This document shows positions 16,579-24,764 of a stretch of 56,777 nt of DNA, piece after piece; position 1 is the stretch's first letter; each line of letters starts with the position of its first letter. The notes beneath the pieces were generated by a model that worked only from the letters and a program-made list of their open reading frames with translations, had not been told where the DNA came from and searched no databases. Position numbers and translations under genes: made by a program. The stretch comes from Bacteroidales bacterium (GTDB lineage Bacteria; Bacteroidota; Bacteroidia; Bacteroidales; JAIPAP01), in contig JAIPAP010000006.1 of assembly GCA_021740045.1 (NCBI GenBank), forward strand, positions 1-56,777. The letters run 5' to 3'.

Positions 16579-19512
16579 ATGAATAAAAGTAAATTTCAAA
16601 AATATTTCTTTAGCTTATTATCCTTTTTGTTTCTGATAAGCATCGCGATTGTTGCTCAGGAAAGCACAACCGAAAGCTCACCTATATTGGAAAAAGATGG
16701 GCAACCGGTGGATGGCAAGGTGGCCTTCAAGTTTGCCATTGTCAGTAATTCAACCACGTTATGGTCGAATGATGGTAGCAGTGTTAATGGTAATGAGCCG
16801 GAAAAATCCCTGAAAATATCGATTGAAAAAGGAAAATACGATATAGAGCTCGGCATACCACCAATGAAACCGCTCTACTATGATCTTGTAGCGAAATACC
16901 CCAATCCGGTTTTGAAAACATGGATTGATATGGGAGAGGGCTTTATAGCCTGTCCTGATCGGAAAGTTTCTTTATCAGAGATAAGTGAATTGGATGAAAC
17001 CAAATATCCAGCTGTTCGAAATGGTGAAGAGAAAAATAATAGCGATATGGCTTATCACGCTCCTCCGCTTATTCGTGATCCGGAGATGATCAAGGCGAAA
17101 ATTGAGAAGAAAAAACATAAAGAAAAGAATAAAAGCTATCCCAAAAGCCCGGCAGACCGGTTTAAGTACCGCTATCTGCAGCGGGCCGGCGAAGATGGAA
17201 AGATACCACGCGGAGCGCTTTTAAAAGCCAAAAAACACATTGACGAAATGTGGGACAACAGGCAGCGTGATGCCGGTCTTTGGGATTGGGAATGGTTAGG
17301 ACCGGGTAATATCGGGGGAAGGATCAGAGCCATAATGATCCATCCCGATAATCCGGATAAGATGTGGATCGGTGGCGCTTCAGGAGGGATATGGAAAACC
17401 GCAAATGGAGGCAGTTATTGGCAGCCGGTGAATGATTTTCTTCCCAGCTTGAACATCACGTCCTTTGCAATGGATCCCAATGATTATGATGTAATGTACG
17501 CCTCCACGGGAGAAGGTTTTGGTAACTCATGGCCGGATGTGCCCGGGGCCGGTATTTTTAAAAGCACTAATGGAGGCCTTTCCTGGTATCAATTACCCGA
17601 AACCAATGTGGATTCATTCAATTGGGTGACCCGTTTGGCCCATCATCCTGAAAATTCCGATATTGTATATGCTACAGGTCGTGTTGGCAGCCCAGGTAAT
17701 TGGGATGGAAAAGTATATAAAACCACCGATGGGGGTGATACCTGGAATACCATTTTGAACACCCCTTCTTTTGCCACTGATGTTAAACTAAAACCCGCCG
17801 ATCCTTCAATAGTTTTTGTGGGAACCACAAATGGATTGTGGATTTCCAATAACAGTGGACAGGATTGGGACGAAGTAACAACCGGTGGTGTTGATAAATT
17901 ACCGGCAAATTCCGGACGTTGCGAAATTGGTGTATGCGAAAGTTATGCCAGTAGAGTTTATGCTTCTTTGGAAAGAAACGGAGGCGAAATATGGCGCTCG
18001 AATGATTCAGGTGATGAATGGGACCTTAGAAACTCCGGAACCAACTACATGGTAGGTTCTTCCAACCAGGGATGGTACGATAATGCCATCTGGGTAAGCC
18101 CTGTAAACAGTAGCCTTGTTGTTGTGGGGGGAATCGATCTATACAGAAGCACCGATGGTGGAAGCAATTTAACCAAGATCAGCGATTGGAGAGACTATCA
18201 CAATGGAGGTGCTTCTAATTCAGCTCATGCCGACCATCATATAATTTTGGAGCATCCCGATTATGACGGAGATTTTAATAATACCGTGTATTTTGGAAAT
18301 GATGGCGGTATTCAAATGGCCAGTAATGTTGGTACCGTATCCCAAAATTCGGGTTGGACCAACCTGGCCAATAACTTGGGTATTACCCAATTCTATGCCG
18401 GTGGAGCGTCTCCTGACGGTGGTATTATTGTGGGTGGCGCCCAGGATAACAGCTATATGATCTATACCTCCGGCGGTGGCACGGGAAATTGGGTGCAACC
18501 TAATACAGGAGATGGTGGCTATAGTTCGGTCAATTATAACAATACCGATATAATGTTTTCATCAACCCAAAGGCTTGATGTTAAAAAAAGCACCGATGGG
18601 GGTGCCAATTGGTCGGCCTCGAATAATGGATTATTGGATACGGATAATTGTGCTGCCTTTATAGCTCCCGTTTCAATGGACCCTAACGATCCCACCACTT
18701 TAGTTGGCGGAGGATGTAGCATTTGGCGCACCACCAATTCTGCCACAAATTGGAGTTCTATAAGAGGATCGTTAGGAGGAAATATTGTTTGTACGGCAGT
18801 CGATATTGCCGACGGCAATTCCTCAAAGATATGGATCGGATATTCCAATGGCCATTTGGCTTATTCTGATGATGCCGGTAGCAGTTGGACCCGTGTTGAT
18901 AATAACGGCGACGATCCATTACCTAATCGTTGGATTACAGATATAGCCATTAACGCCAATAATCATGATGAGCTCTTTGTAACCTTTGCCGGATACAATG
19001 ATGATAATGTATGGCTCACTAATGATGGAGGCGATAGCTGGCTTCAATCAACCGGAGAGCCTCCGCATGATCTTCCGGAATTACAGGTTAACACAGTTCG
19101 CTATCATCCGGCAAATAGTAACTGGATTTACATAGGAACCGATCTGGGAATATTTGCCTCGGAGAACAAAGGTTATACATGGAGTACTACTCCCCGGTAT
19201 GAGGATAATGAAGGACCGGTTAATGTAGAGGTAGATGAACTCTTTTGGGCCGGGGATGAATTGATTGCCGCAACTTACGGAAGGGGAATGTTTAAAAGCA
19301 GGCCTTTGGATTATATTTATGTCGATAAGGATGCTCCTCCCGGAGGCGATGGTAGTTGGGGAAATCCCTACGATAATGTTACCGATGCAGCAAATGCTGC
19401 CGGTCATGGATCAAATATCTATATTTATGATGGTACCTATTCCGAATCACCGTTGATCTTTTACAAGAGAGGTCTGATTAATGTAGTTAATGGTGCGGTG
19501 GTTATCGAATAG
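16579..19512 (+). CDS. Secreted VPS10/BNR beta-propeller protein, C-terminus apparently truncated
   Basis: About 977 residues from the ATG at 16579. A signal peptide ('YFFSLLSFLFLISIAIVAQ') is followed by a domain parallel to the one in the preceding gene ('KDGQPVDGKVAFKFAI...TLWSN'). A charged linker rich in K and E follows. From about residue 240 there are many sortilin/VPS10- or BNR-type propeller blades ('GGIWKTANGGSYW', 'GIFKSTNGGLSWY', 'KVYKTTDGGDTW', 'VWLTNDGGDSW'). The last 60 residues begin a different domain ('YVDKDAPPGGDGSWGNPYDN...'), which resembles the first turns of a DUF1565/parallel beta-helix. It stops after roughly one turn and no T9SS sorting domain follows. Extracellular binding of protein or glycan is the usual inference for such propellers. 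Confidence 0.82.
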   Translation: MNKSKFQKYFFSLLSFLFLISIAIVAQESTTESSPILEKDGQPVDGKVAFKFAIVSNSTTLWSNDGSSVNGNEPEKSLKISIEKGKYDIELGIPPMKPLYYDLVAKYPNPVLKTWIDMGEGFIACPDRKVSLSEISELDETKYPAVRNGEEKNNSDMAYHAPPLIRDPEMIKAKIEKKKHKEKNKSYPKSPADRFKYRYLQRAGEDGKIPRGALLKAKKHIDEMWDNRQRDAGLWDWEWLGPGNIGGRIRAIMIHPDNPDKMWIGGASGGIWKTANGGSYWQPVNDFLPSLNITSFAMDPNDYDVMYASTGEGFGNSWPDVPGAGIFKSTNGGLSWYQLPETNVDSFNWVTRLAHHPENSDIVYATGRVGSPGNWDGKVYKTTDGGDTWNTILNTPSFATDVKLKPADPSIVFVGTTNGLWISNNSGQDWDEVTTGGVDKLPANSGRCEIGVCESYASRVYASLERNGGEIWRSNDSGDEWDLRNSGTNYMVGSSNQGWYDNAIWVSPVNSSLVVVGGIDLYRSTDGGSNLTKISDWRDYHNGGASNSAHADHHIILEHPDYDGDFNNTVYFGNDGGIQMASNVGTVSQNSGWTNLANNLGITQFYAGGASPDGGIIVGGAQDNSYMIYTSGGGTGNWVQPNTGDGGYSSVNYNNTDIMFSSTQRLDVKKSTDGGANWSASNNGLLDTDNCAAFIAPVSMDPNDPTTLVGGGCSIWRTTNSATNWSSIRGSLGGNIVCTAVDIADGNSSKIWIGYSNGHLAYSDDAGSSWTRVDNNGDDPLPNRWITDIAINANNHDELFVTFAGYNDDNVWLTNDGGDSWLQSTGEPPHDLPELQVNTVRYHPANSNWIYIGTDLGIFASENKGYTWSTTPRYEDNEGPVNVEVDELFWAGDELIAATYGRGMFKSRPLDYIYVDKDAPPGGDGSWGNPYDNVTDAANAAGHGSNIYIYDGTYSESPLIFYKRGLINVVNGAVVIE

Positions 19513-19561
19513 GATTTCCGCTCAATATCAAGAGCGTGTAAGAATTAAAAATGCAAAGTAA

Positions 19562-20974
19562 ATGGAACATATATTAAAATATACTACTGCAGTATTTATG
19601 GGATTACTCCTGGCCCTGCCGGTTTTTGCCCAACCCCCGTCAAGCAATAGCTACCAGTTGGATCAATATGGCGTGCTTGGTGGAAATCCGAATGAAGCGG
19701 GAAACCCATCTTCAAATTCATACATTTTGCCCGAATCTGCCAATGGCGGGATTTCGGGAGAGCAAATGAATAGTGGAACCTTTGTGGTTGATCCGGGATT
19801 TGTTATACCCGGATTCGGTCCCGTTCAATTCACCCAGGTGATCACCCTTGATCAGGGCTACCGCTTTGTTTCATCTTACATTATACCCGAAAATCCGGAT
19901 ATGCTTAATGTATTGAATGATAACCTGAATGAGAACCTCGATTTTGTGAGGAATACCGAAGGCAACCTGTTAAGAAAGATAGGATCGGATTGGGTTAATG
20001 GTATTGGTGACTGGGTCACCACCGAAGGCTATTTATTTAAGATGAATGACACGGATGAACTCTCCGTTACCGGTGAACGTATCGAACCAACAACCCCCAT
20101 TACCGTGAATTTCGGTTACCAGTTTGTGAGTTACCTGCCCGGCCAGCCTATGGATGCTATGGTGGCCTTTGAAAGTGTGATAGCTGAAAACCTCGATTTC
20201 ATCAGGAATCAGGAGGGCAACATGATACGGAAAATCGGAAATGAATGGGTGAATGGTATTGGAGAAACCATGCCCGGCGAATTTTATTTATTCAAGCTGC
20301 TAAATGAAGATGAGCTGATCTATCCGGAGGCGCTAAAAAATGAGGCGGTTGCCTATACCGGTGACCCAGTTTCCAAACCTGTTATAAAAGGAAATGCAGC
20401 CGATCCGGTATACAGTATTTACCTGATCCTCGGTAACAACATCCGGGAAGGCGACCGGATAGCCGCTTTCGATGGTGATAAACGGGTAGGAGAAATTAAA
20501 ATTAACTCCGGGGACTGGCAGTATAATGCCATGCCGGTCTTCAGCACGCTGGAATCCGGGAAAGGATTTGAAGCTGGAAATGACATAAAACTCAAGCGCA
20601 AAGCGGATGACCTGTGGGAAGAACTGAACTTTGATATGAAGTCCATAAGCGATGCATATGATGCTAAGGTTTATCCCGAAGGAGATGGTGTTTATAGTGT
20701 GGCTAAAATTTCAGGATTGAAATCGGCAACCGTTGAATCCAAACTTGTTGTCAGCATAAAGCCTAATCCCGCGGTGGATGAAGTTAAAATCCAGGCCTCA
20801 TCTACTATTAAGGCCATTACTCTTTATCACCAGCAAGGTGCTGTATTGGAACGTTTTCAAGGGCTTAATTCCGGGGAGTTCAAGTTGAATATTTCAACCT
20901 ATCCGGCAGGGCTATATATAACGGAAATCAGGACAAGTAAGGGTGTTGTTCGCGAAAAGCTGATTATACAATAA
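19562..20974 (+). CDS. T9SS-exported protein with FVSS/KIG and AAFDGD modules
   Basis: 470 residues. A signal peptide ('FMGLLLALPVFAQ') is followed by a short 'SNSYQLDQYGVLGGNPNEAG' region resembling pilus- or spike-associated repeats. The two-lobed module is at about 95-260 ('GYRFVSSYIIPENPDML', 'LDFVRNTEGNLLRKIG', 'GYQFVSYLPGQPMDAM'). A 'GDRIAAFDGDKRVG' module is at about 275-380. The T9SS type A sorting domain is at about 395-470 ('SIKPNPAVDEVKI', 'YPAGLYITEIRTSKG'). This C-terminal half has the same order as the end of the 1306-residue protein (module, module, sorting domain), so it looks like a shorter relative. It lies downstream of the propeller gene in the same orientation and is followed by a strong terminator. 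Confidence 0.86.
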   Translation: MEHILKYTTAVFMGLLLALPVFAQPPSSNSYQLDQYGVLGGNPNEAGNPSSNSYILPESANGGISGEQMNSGTFVVDPGFVIPGFGPVQFTQVITLDQGYRFVSSYIIPENPDMLNVLNDNLNENLDFVRNTEGNLLRKIGSDWVNGIGDWVTTEGYLFKMNDTDELSVTGERIEPTTPITVNFGYQFVSYLPGQPMDAMVAFESVIAENLDFIRNQEGNMIRKIGNEWVNGIGETMPGEFYLFKLLNEDELIYPEALKNEAVAYTGDPVSKPVIKGNAADPVYSIYLILGNNIREGDRIAAFDGDKRVGEIKINSGDWQYNAMPVFSTLESGKGFEAGNDIKLKRKADDLWEELNFDMKSISDAYDAKVYPEGDGVYSVAKISGLKSATVESKLVVSIKPNPAVDEVKIQASSTIKAITLYHQQGAVLERFQGLNSGEFKLNISTYPAGLYITEIRTSKGVVREKLIIQ

Positions 20975-20992
20975 TCATTATTTGCTCGTTTA

Positions 20993-21033
20993 CAGCAGGT
21001 AGTCAAAAAAGAAGGGCTGCCTGCTGTTTTTTT
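20993..21033 (+). terminator. Intrinsic terminator
   Basis: Arms CAGCAGGTAGT and GCTGCCTGCTG with a purine-rich loop, then TTTTTTT. It ends four bases before the convergent histidine kinase gene. Confidence 0.85.
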
Positions 21034-21036
21034 GTC

Positions 21037-23226
21037 CTATTCCAGATCGGTCTCCGTATACGGCAACAGTAAGTTTACTTTAGTTCCCGAAGGATTGCCA
21101 TCATCATCTTTTAAATCTTCGTAAGCCAGGCTGATCTTCTTATTCCATTCGTTGCGAAGCAGCTCAATGCGTTCACTAATGACCTGCACCCCCAGGGAAT
21201 GATGCCCTGTGGTTTCGCGTTGTTTGTCCTGAAAAGCTTTTTCACGACCAACGCCATTATCGGAAATCTCGCATTTCATCAATCCGTTATTCAACAAAAA
21301 ATTCACTTCCAGCAATCCGTCTTTTTCAGTATCCTTAAAGGCATGCTTAATGGAATTTTCCACAAAGGGTTGTATCATCATGGGAGGGATGCCGATAAAA
21401 TCGGGTTCATCTACATTATGGTGAATATGATGCTCTATTTTTTTACTAAAACGTAGCTTTTCCAGTTCAATATAAAGTTCCAGCAATTTGATCTCATCCG
21501 AAAGCGGTACAAATGATTTACGCGAATTTTCAAGGATCAATCGCATCAGGTTCGAAAAATTCGACAAGTATTCCTGGGCTTTTTCCGGTTCGTTATTCCT
21601 GATATAGCTCTGTACCGATACAAGGGAGTTGAATATAAAATGTGGGTTCATTTGTGACCGCAACAAGCGTTGTTCAATCTCCACCTTTTGCCGTGCCAGC
21701 TTATCCTGAAGGTTTTTTTGTTTTAACTTGAAACGGTTGAATAACAGGTAACCGGCAATCAGGAACAAAGCAAAGATTACAACCGTCAATATGATCATTA
21801 TCCGTTGTTGCCTGATGGCTGCTTGCTGCTTACTTATCTCCAGCTCCTTGATCTTTTGTTGGTTTTTGAGCTGGGCGATGGTCTGTTCTTTTTTTTCGGT
21901 TTCATATTTGGTTTGCAATTCATTGATCTTTTCCTGACTCTCGGCCGAAAACAATGAATCCTGTACATCCTTATAGCGTTTAAAGTATGTCAGTGATTTT
22001 TTATAGTCTCCCGTTCTTGCATAAAAATCCGACAGAATGGAATAAACATTCATATCCAGTTCGGGAGAATTCACCCCTTTGGCCAGCCCGAGTGCTTTAA
22101 AAATATGCGGACGGGCTTCCTGCAAACGATTTTCAAGCATATGGATCTCGGCAATGTGGCTGCTGCGCATGCTGGTGGCATAGTTGTTTCCTGCAGCCCT
22201 GCTGATGGCAATAGCCTTATTCAGATAGTCCAGTGATTTTCCATATTCTTTGCGCTCTTTATGGAGCAGGCCCAGGTTGGCATACGCTCGGCCGGTACTG
22301 CTTTTAAGCCCCAGCTCATCATAAATGGCGATGGCTTTATTGTAGTAATATACCGCCGAATCGAGCTTATCGGAGTTTTTGTAATTTATCCCCAGGTTTA
22401 AAGCGGCATGACCGGATAAACGGTCCAATTGGTGATCGTGCGAATATTGATAGGCACGGGTGAGAAATTCGCCGGATTTGTCGTATTTCTTGAGCTTTAA
22501 ATAAAGCGAACCAATGTTCAACAAGGAGCTGGCATAGCTGCGGTCTTTTCGTGTGTCGAGTTTCTCCTTGATTTTCATGGATTGCAATTGTGCTTCTATG
22601 GCTTTTTCATAGATCCCCATTTTATAATAAGCCAGGCTGATATTATTAAGCACCGATGCGATTTTTGTGCTGTCGCCTTGTTCCTTTTTCGCTTCCAGCG
22701 CAACTTTGTAATGGAAGAGAGCTGAGTCTGGTTTGTTGAGACTTAAGAAAGCACTCCCTTTTTCATTTTCGGCAAAGGAGATCATCTTCAGGTTATTGAT
22801 GGATTTGCCTACTTTATAAGCTAACGTATGATATCGTAAGGTGGAATCGTGCATTCCTTTTAGCTGATAAGCCAGGGCATAGCCGGTATAGAGCTTACCA
22901 TGGTAGATCTTTTTCCCGGCATTTTCCAAGTAGTTACTCGCTATCCGGTAATTTGCTACTGCTGAATCGGGTCGGTTTAGTTCCAGGTAACATTCTCCTT
23001 TCAGGAAATAGAACATGAAATTTTGTTGCCCCGAAAATGTATTTTTCTTGCCTTCCAGCCAGGCCAGTTCATGCAAAACACTGTCAGGGTGATAATAAAG
23101 GGAATCTTCCAGCTTTAGAAAGGTTGTGTCAACTGGAACATCGTCACCTACCCCATAAATACCAGTGGGCCATGTGAAAATGATGATAAACATGAGCATG
23201 AAACACCCCTTTATCCATTTCATCAT
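21037..23226 (-). CDS. TPR-containing membrane sensor histidine kinase (LytS/YehU-like)
   Basis: 729 residues. A signal peptide or first membrane segment at the N-terminus is followed by about ten tetratricopeptide repeats (residues about 80-420; 'ASVLNNISLAYYKMGIYEKA', 'GRAYANLGLLHKERKEYGKS'). A coiled coil, a transmembrane helix at about 475-497 ('IMIILTVVIFALFLIAGYLL') and a second coiled coil follow. The His_kinase domain (PF06580) carries 'QMNPHFIFNSL' with the phospho-acceptor His near 527. The ATP-binding part has 'PFVENSIKHAF' and 'ISDNGVGREKA'. The periplasmic TPR array is the likely sensor. Such kinases normally pair with a LytTR response regulator, but none is present in the window. 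It stands between surface-protein genes, convergent with one and downstream of another on the same strand. Confidence 0.92.
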   Translation of the reverse strand: MMKWIKGCFMLMFIIIFTWPTGIYGVGDDVPVDTTFLKLEDSLYYHPDSVLHELAWLEGKKNTFSGQQNFMFYFLKGECYLELNRPDSAVANYRIASNYLENAGKKIYHGKLYTGYALAYQLKGMHDSTLRYHTLAYKVGKSINNLKMISFAENEKGSAFLSLNKPDSALFHYKVALEAKKEQGDSTKIASVLNNISLAYYKMGIYEKAIEAQLQSMKIKEKLDTRKDRSYASSLLNIGSLYLKLKKYDKSGEFLTRAYQYSHDHQLDRLSGHAALNLGINYKNSDKLDSAVYYYNKAIAIYDELGLKSSTGRAYANLGLLHKERKEYGKSLDYLNKAIAISRAAGNNYATSMRSSHIAEIHMLENRLQEARPHIFKALGLAKGVNSPELDMNVYSILSDFYARTGDYKKSLTYFKRYKDVQDSLFSAESQEKINELQTKYETEKKEQTIAQLKNQQKIKELEISKQQAAIRQQRIMIILTVVIFALFLIAGYLLFNRFKLKQKNLQDKLARQKVEIEQRLLRSQMNPHFIFNSLVSVQSYIRNNEPEKAQEYLSNFSNLMRLILENSRKSFVPLSDEIKLLELYIELEKLRFSKKIEHHIHHNVDEPDFIGIPPMMIQPFVENSIKHAFKDTEKDGLLEVNFLLNNGLMKCEISDNGVGREKAFQDKQRETTGHHSLGVQVISERIELLRNEWNKKISLAYEDLKDDDGNPSGTKVNLLLPYTETDLE

Positions 23227-23258
23227 TGATCAAATTTTGGTATAAAATTACGAAAACA

Positions 23259-23292
23259 AAAAAGACTGCCTTGGAAACAGGACAGTCTTTTT
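23259..23292 (-). terminator. Terminator of the PCMD-like surface gene
   Basis: Perfect 10-base arms AAAAAGACTG and CAGTCTTTTT around a 14-base loop. On the minus strand the hairpin is followed by a T-rich run. Confidence 0.75.
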
Positions 23293-23313
23293 ACTTTTTC
23301 AATGGTGCCACTA

Positions 23314-24504
23314 TTATTTAAAAGAATCGGGCATCGGGAAATTTACTTTTGTTTTTTGTGCTTTTTCTAGGCTTTCTACCGGATAAACAAGTTCATCATT
23401 TGCTTCCATTTTGATCAGGTAGCCTTCACCCGGCTCCATATCGCCTATGTTGTTTACCCAGTTAGGACCGATCTTTTGCAGCATAGCCCCATCCGAATCG
23501 CGCATAAAGATGAGGTTATCCTGTATGCTTTCGGTTGCGTCCAGCGCATCCATTGGCGATTGCGGTAGATAACTTATAAACATGTAACCGGTATTAACAG
23601 GTATGGGTGTAGTGGGGTCCATCACCGAACCGGAGAAGCTCACCATATCATCTTCAAGCATTTTGAAAAGATATCCTTCAGTAGTATTCCAATTGCCGAT
23701 ATTATTTACCCAGTTGGGGCCTATTTTGGTGAGCATGCTTCCATCCGAATCCCTGACAAAATCAAGCGTTTCATCATTCATCAAGTCTTCCAGCAAGACC
23801 ATTAAATCGGGGTTGTCGGGTATCATGTGTGTGGAGGCAAACTGATATCCATTTTGCAGTTGTATTTCTTGCCCGGCCGATTCCATCCAAAGATCATCTA
23901 CATAAAGTTTGGTTCCTGCGGTGGGGTTTTCCGTGGCTGAAGTTAGGGCTATTATATTCAAGGTGTCGGGTTGTTCGTTTGAAAAATAGGTAATGGGCGC
24001 CGAAAATTCTGTCCAATTTCCTGTGTTTTCTCCCGTCATAAAGACTCCTGCACCAATGGTATCAACATTATTCTGCTCATCGCGGCGAAACAGAAAAGCA
24101 CCGATTACACACTCCTCATTGTTTTGCGGATCATATTGAAAATATCCCTTTAAGGAAGAGGGGCGATCAGTATAAGGCACTCCACCTTCTATGGTAAACT
24201 CCCCTGTTTGTGTATCCACCGAAAAATCACCCAATGTCATAAAGCCGGGAACCGTTCCAATTGCATAAACATCTTTATTCTGAAGTTTTGCCGAATAATT
24301 TCCTGAATGTACTATTGAGGATTCTTTGGTAACAACCGATACATTGAAAAAAGAAATTTCTTCATTGGGGGTATCCCAGTTTTCAGGATTTTCATAATTC
24401 CCAAAATTTTCCCAGCTTTCCATTCCGTCATTAGGAATATCTTGTGCTAAAAGGCTTGCGCTAAAGAAAAATGCTGTTATGGTTAATAAGTAAATCTTTT
24501 TCAT
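23314..24504 (-). CDS. Secreted PCMD-like protein with FVSS/KIG module, no sorting domain
   Basis: 396 residues with a signal peptide ('LLTITAFFFSASLLAQ'). Residues about 22-210 resemble the PCMD/carbohydrate-binding jelly-roll domains of Bacteroidota ('NDGMESWENFGNYENPENWDT', then '...GTKLYVDDLWME'). Residues about 215-375 are the two-lobed module shared with other proteins here ('DFVRDSDGSMLTKIGPNWVN', 'FMRDSDGAMLQKIGPNWVN'). The chain then ends within 20 residues. Its closest architectural relatives continue into an AAFDGD module and a T9SS sorting domain, both missing here. It may stay periplasmic, or it may be a truncated family member. Confidence 0.8.
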   Translation of the reverse strand: MKKIYLLTITAFFFSASLLAQDIPNDGMESWENFGNYENPENWDTPNEEISFFNVSVVTKESSIVHSGNYSAKLQNKDVYAIGTVPGFMTLGDFSVDTQTGEFTIEGGVPYTDRPSSLKGYFQYDPQNNEECVIGAFLFRRDEQNNVDTIGAGVFMTGENTGNWTEFSAPITYFSNEQPDTLNIIALTSATENPTAGTKLYVDDLWMESAGQEIQLQNGYQFASTHMIPDNPDLMVLLEDLMNDETLDFVRDSDGSMLTKIGPNWVNNIGNWNTTEGYLFKMLEDDMVSFSGSVMDPTTPIPVNTGYMFISYLPQSPMDALDATESIQDNLIFMRDSDGAMLQKIGPNWVNNIGDMEPGEGYLIKMEANDELVYPVESLEKAQKTKVNFPMPDSFK

Positions 24505-24764
24505 TGTTTTACAGGTTTTTGAATTAAGAAATTGAAACTGAACCTTAAAGGTAATAAATAATAACGATGAGTTACTTTCTTTTGTTTAACTTTTTTATTA
24601 ATTTTAAAGCATCATTTGGTTACCGAATTTCGCGCAAGAGATTACTGGTTGAATACTAAACACATATTACTATCCGAAGTCCAATGCCCAATCAAGCGGG
24701 TAATAAGATGATTACCGCGGCAACCGATGATCTGAAAAATATTAACCATGATAAAACAAACGCC

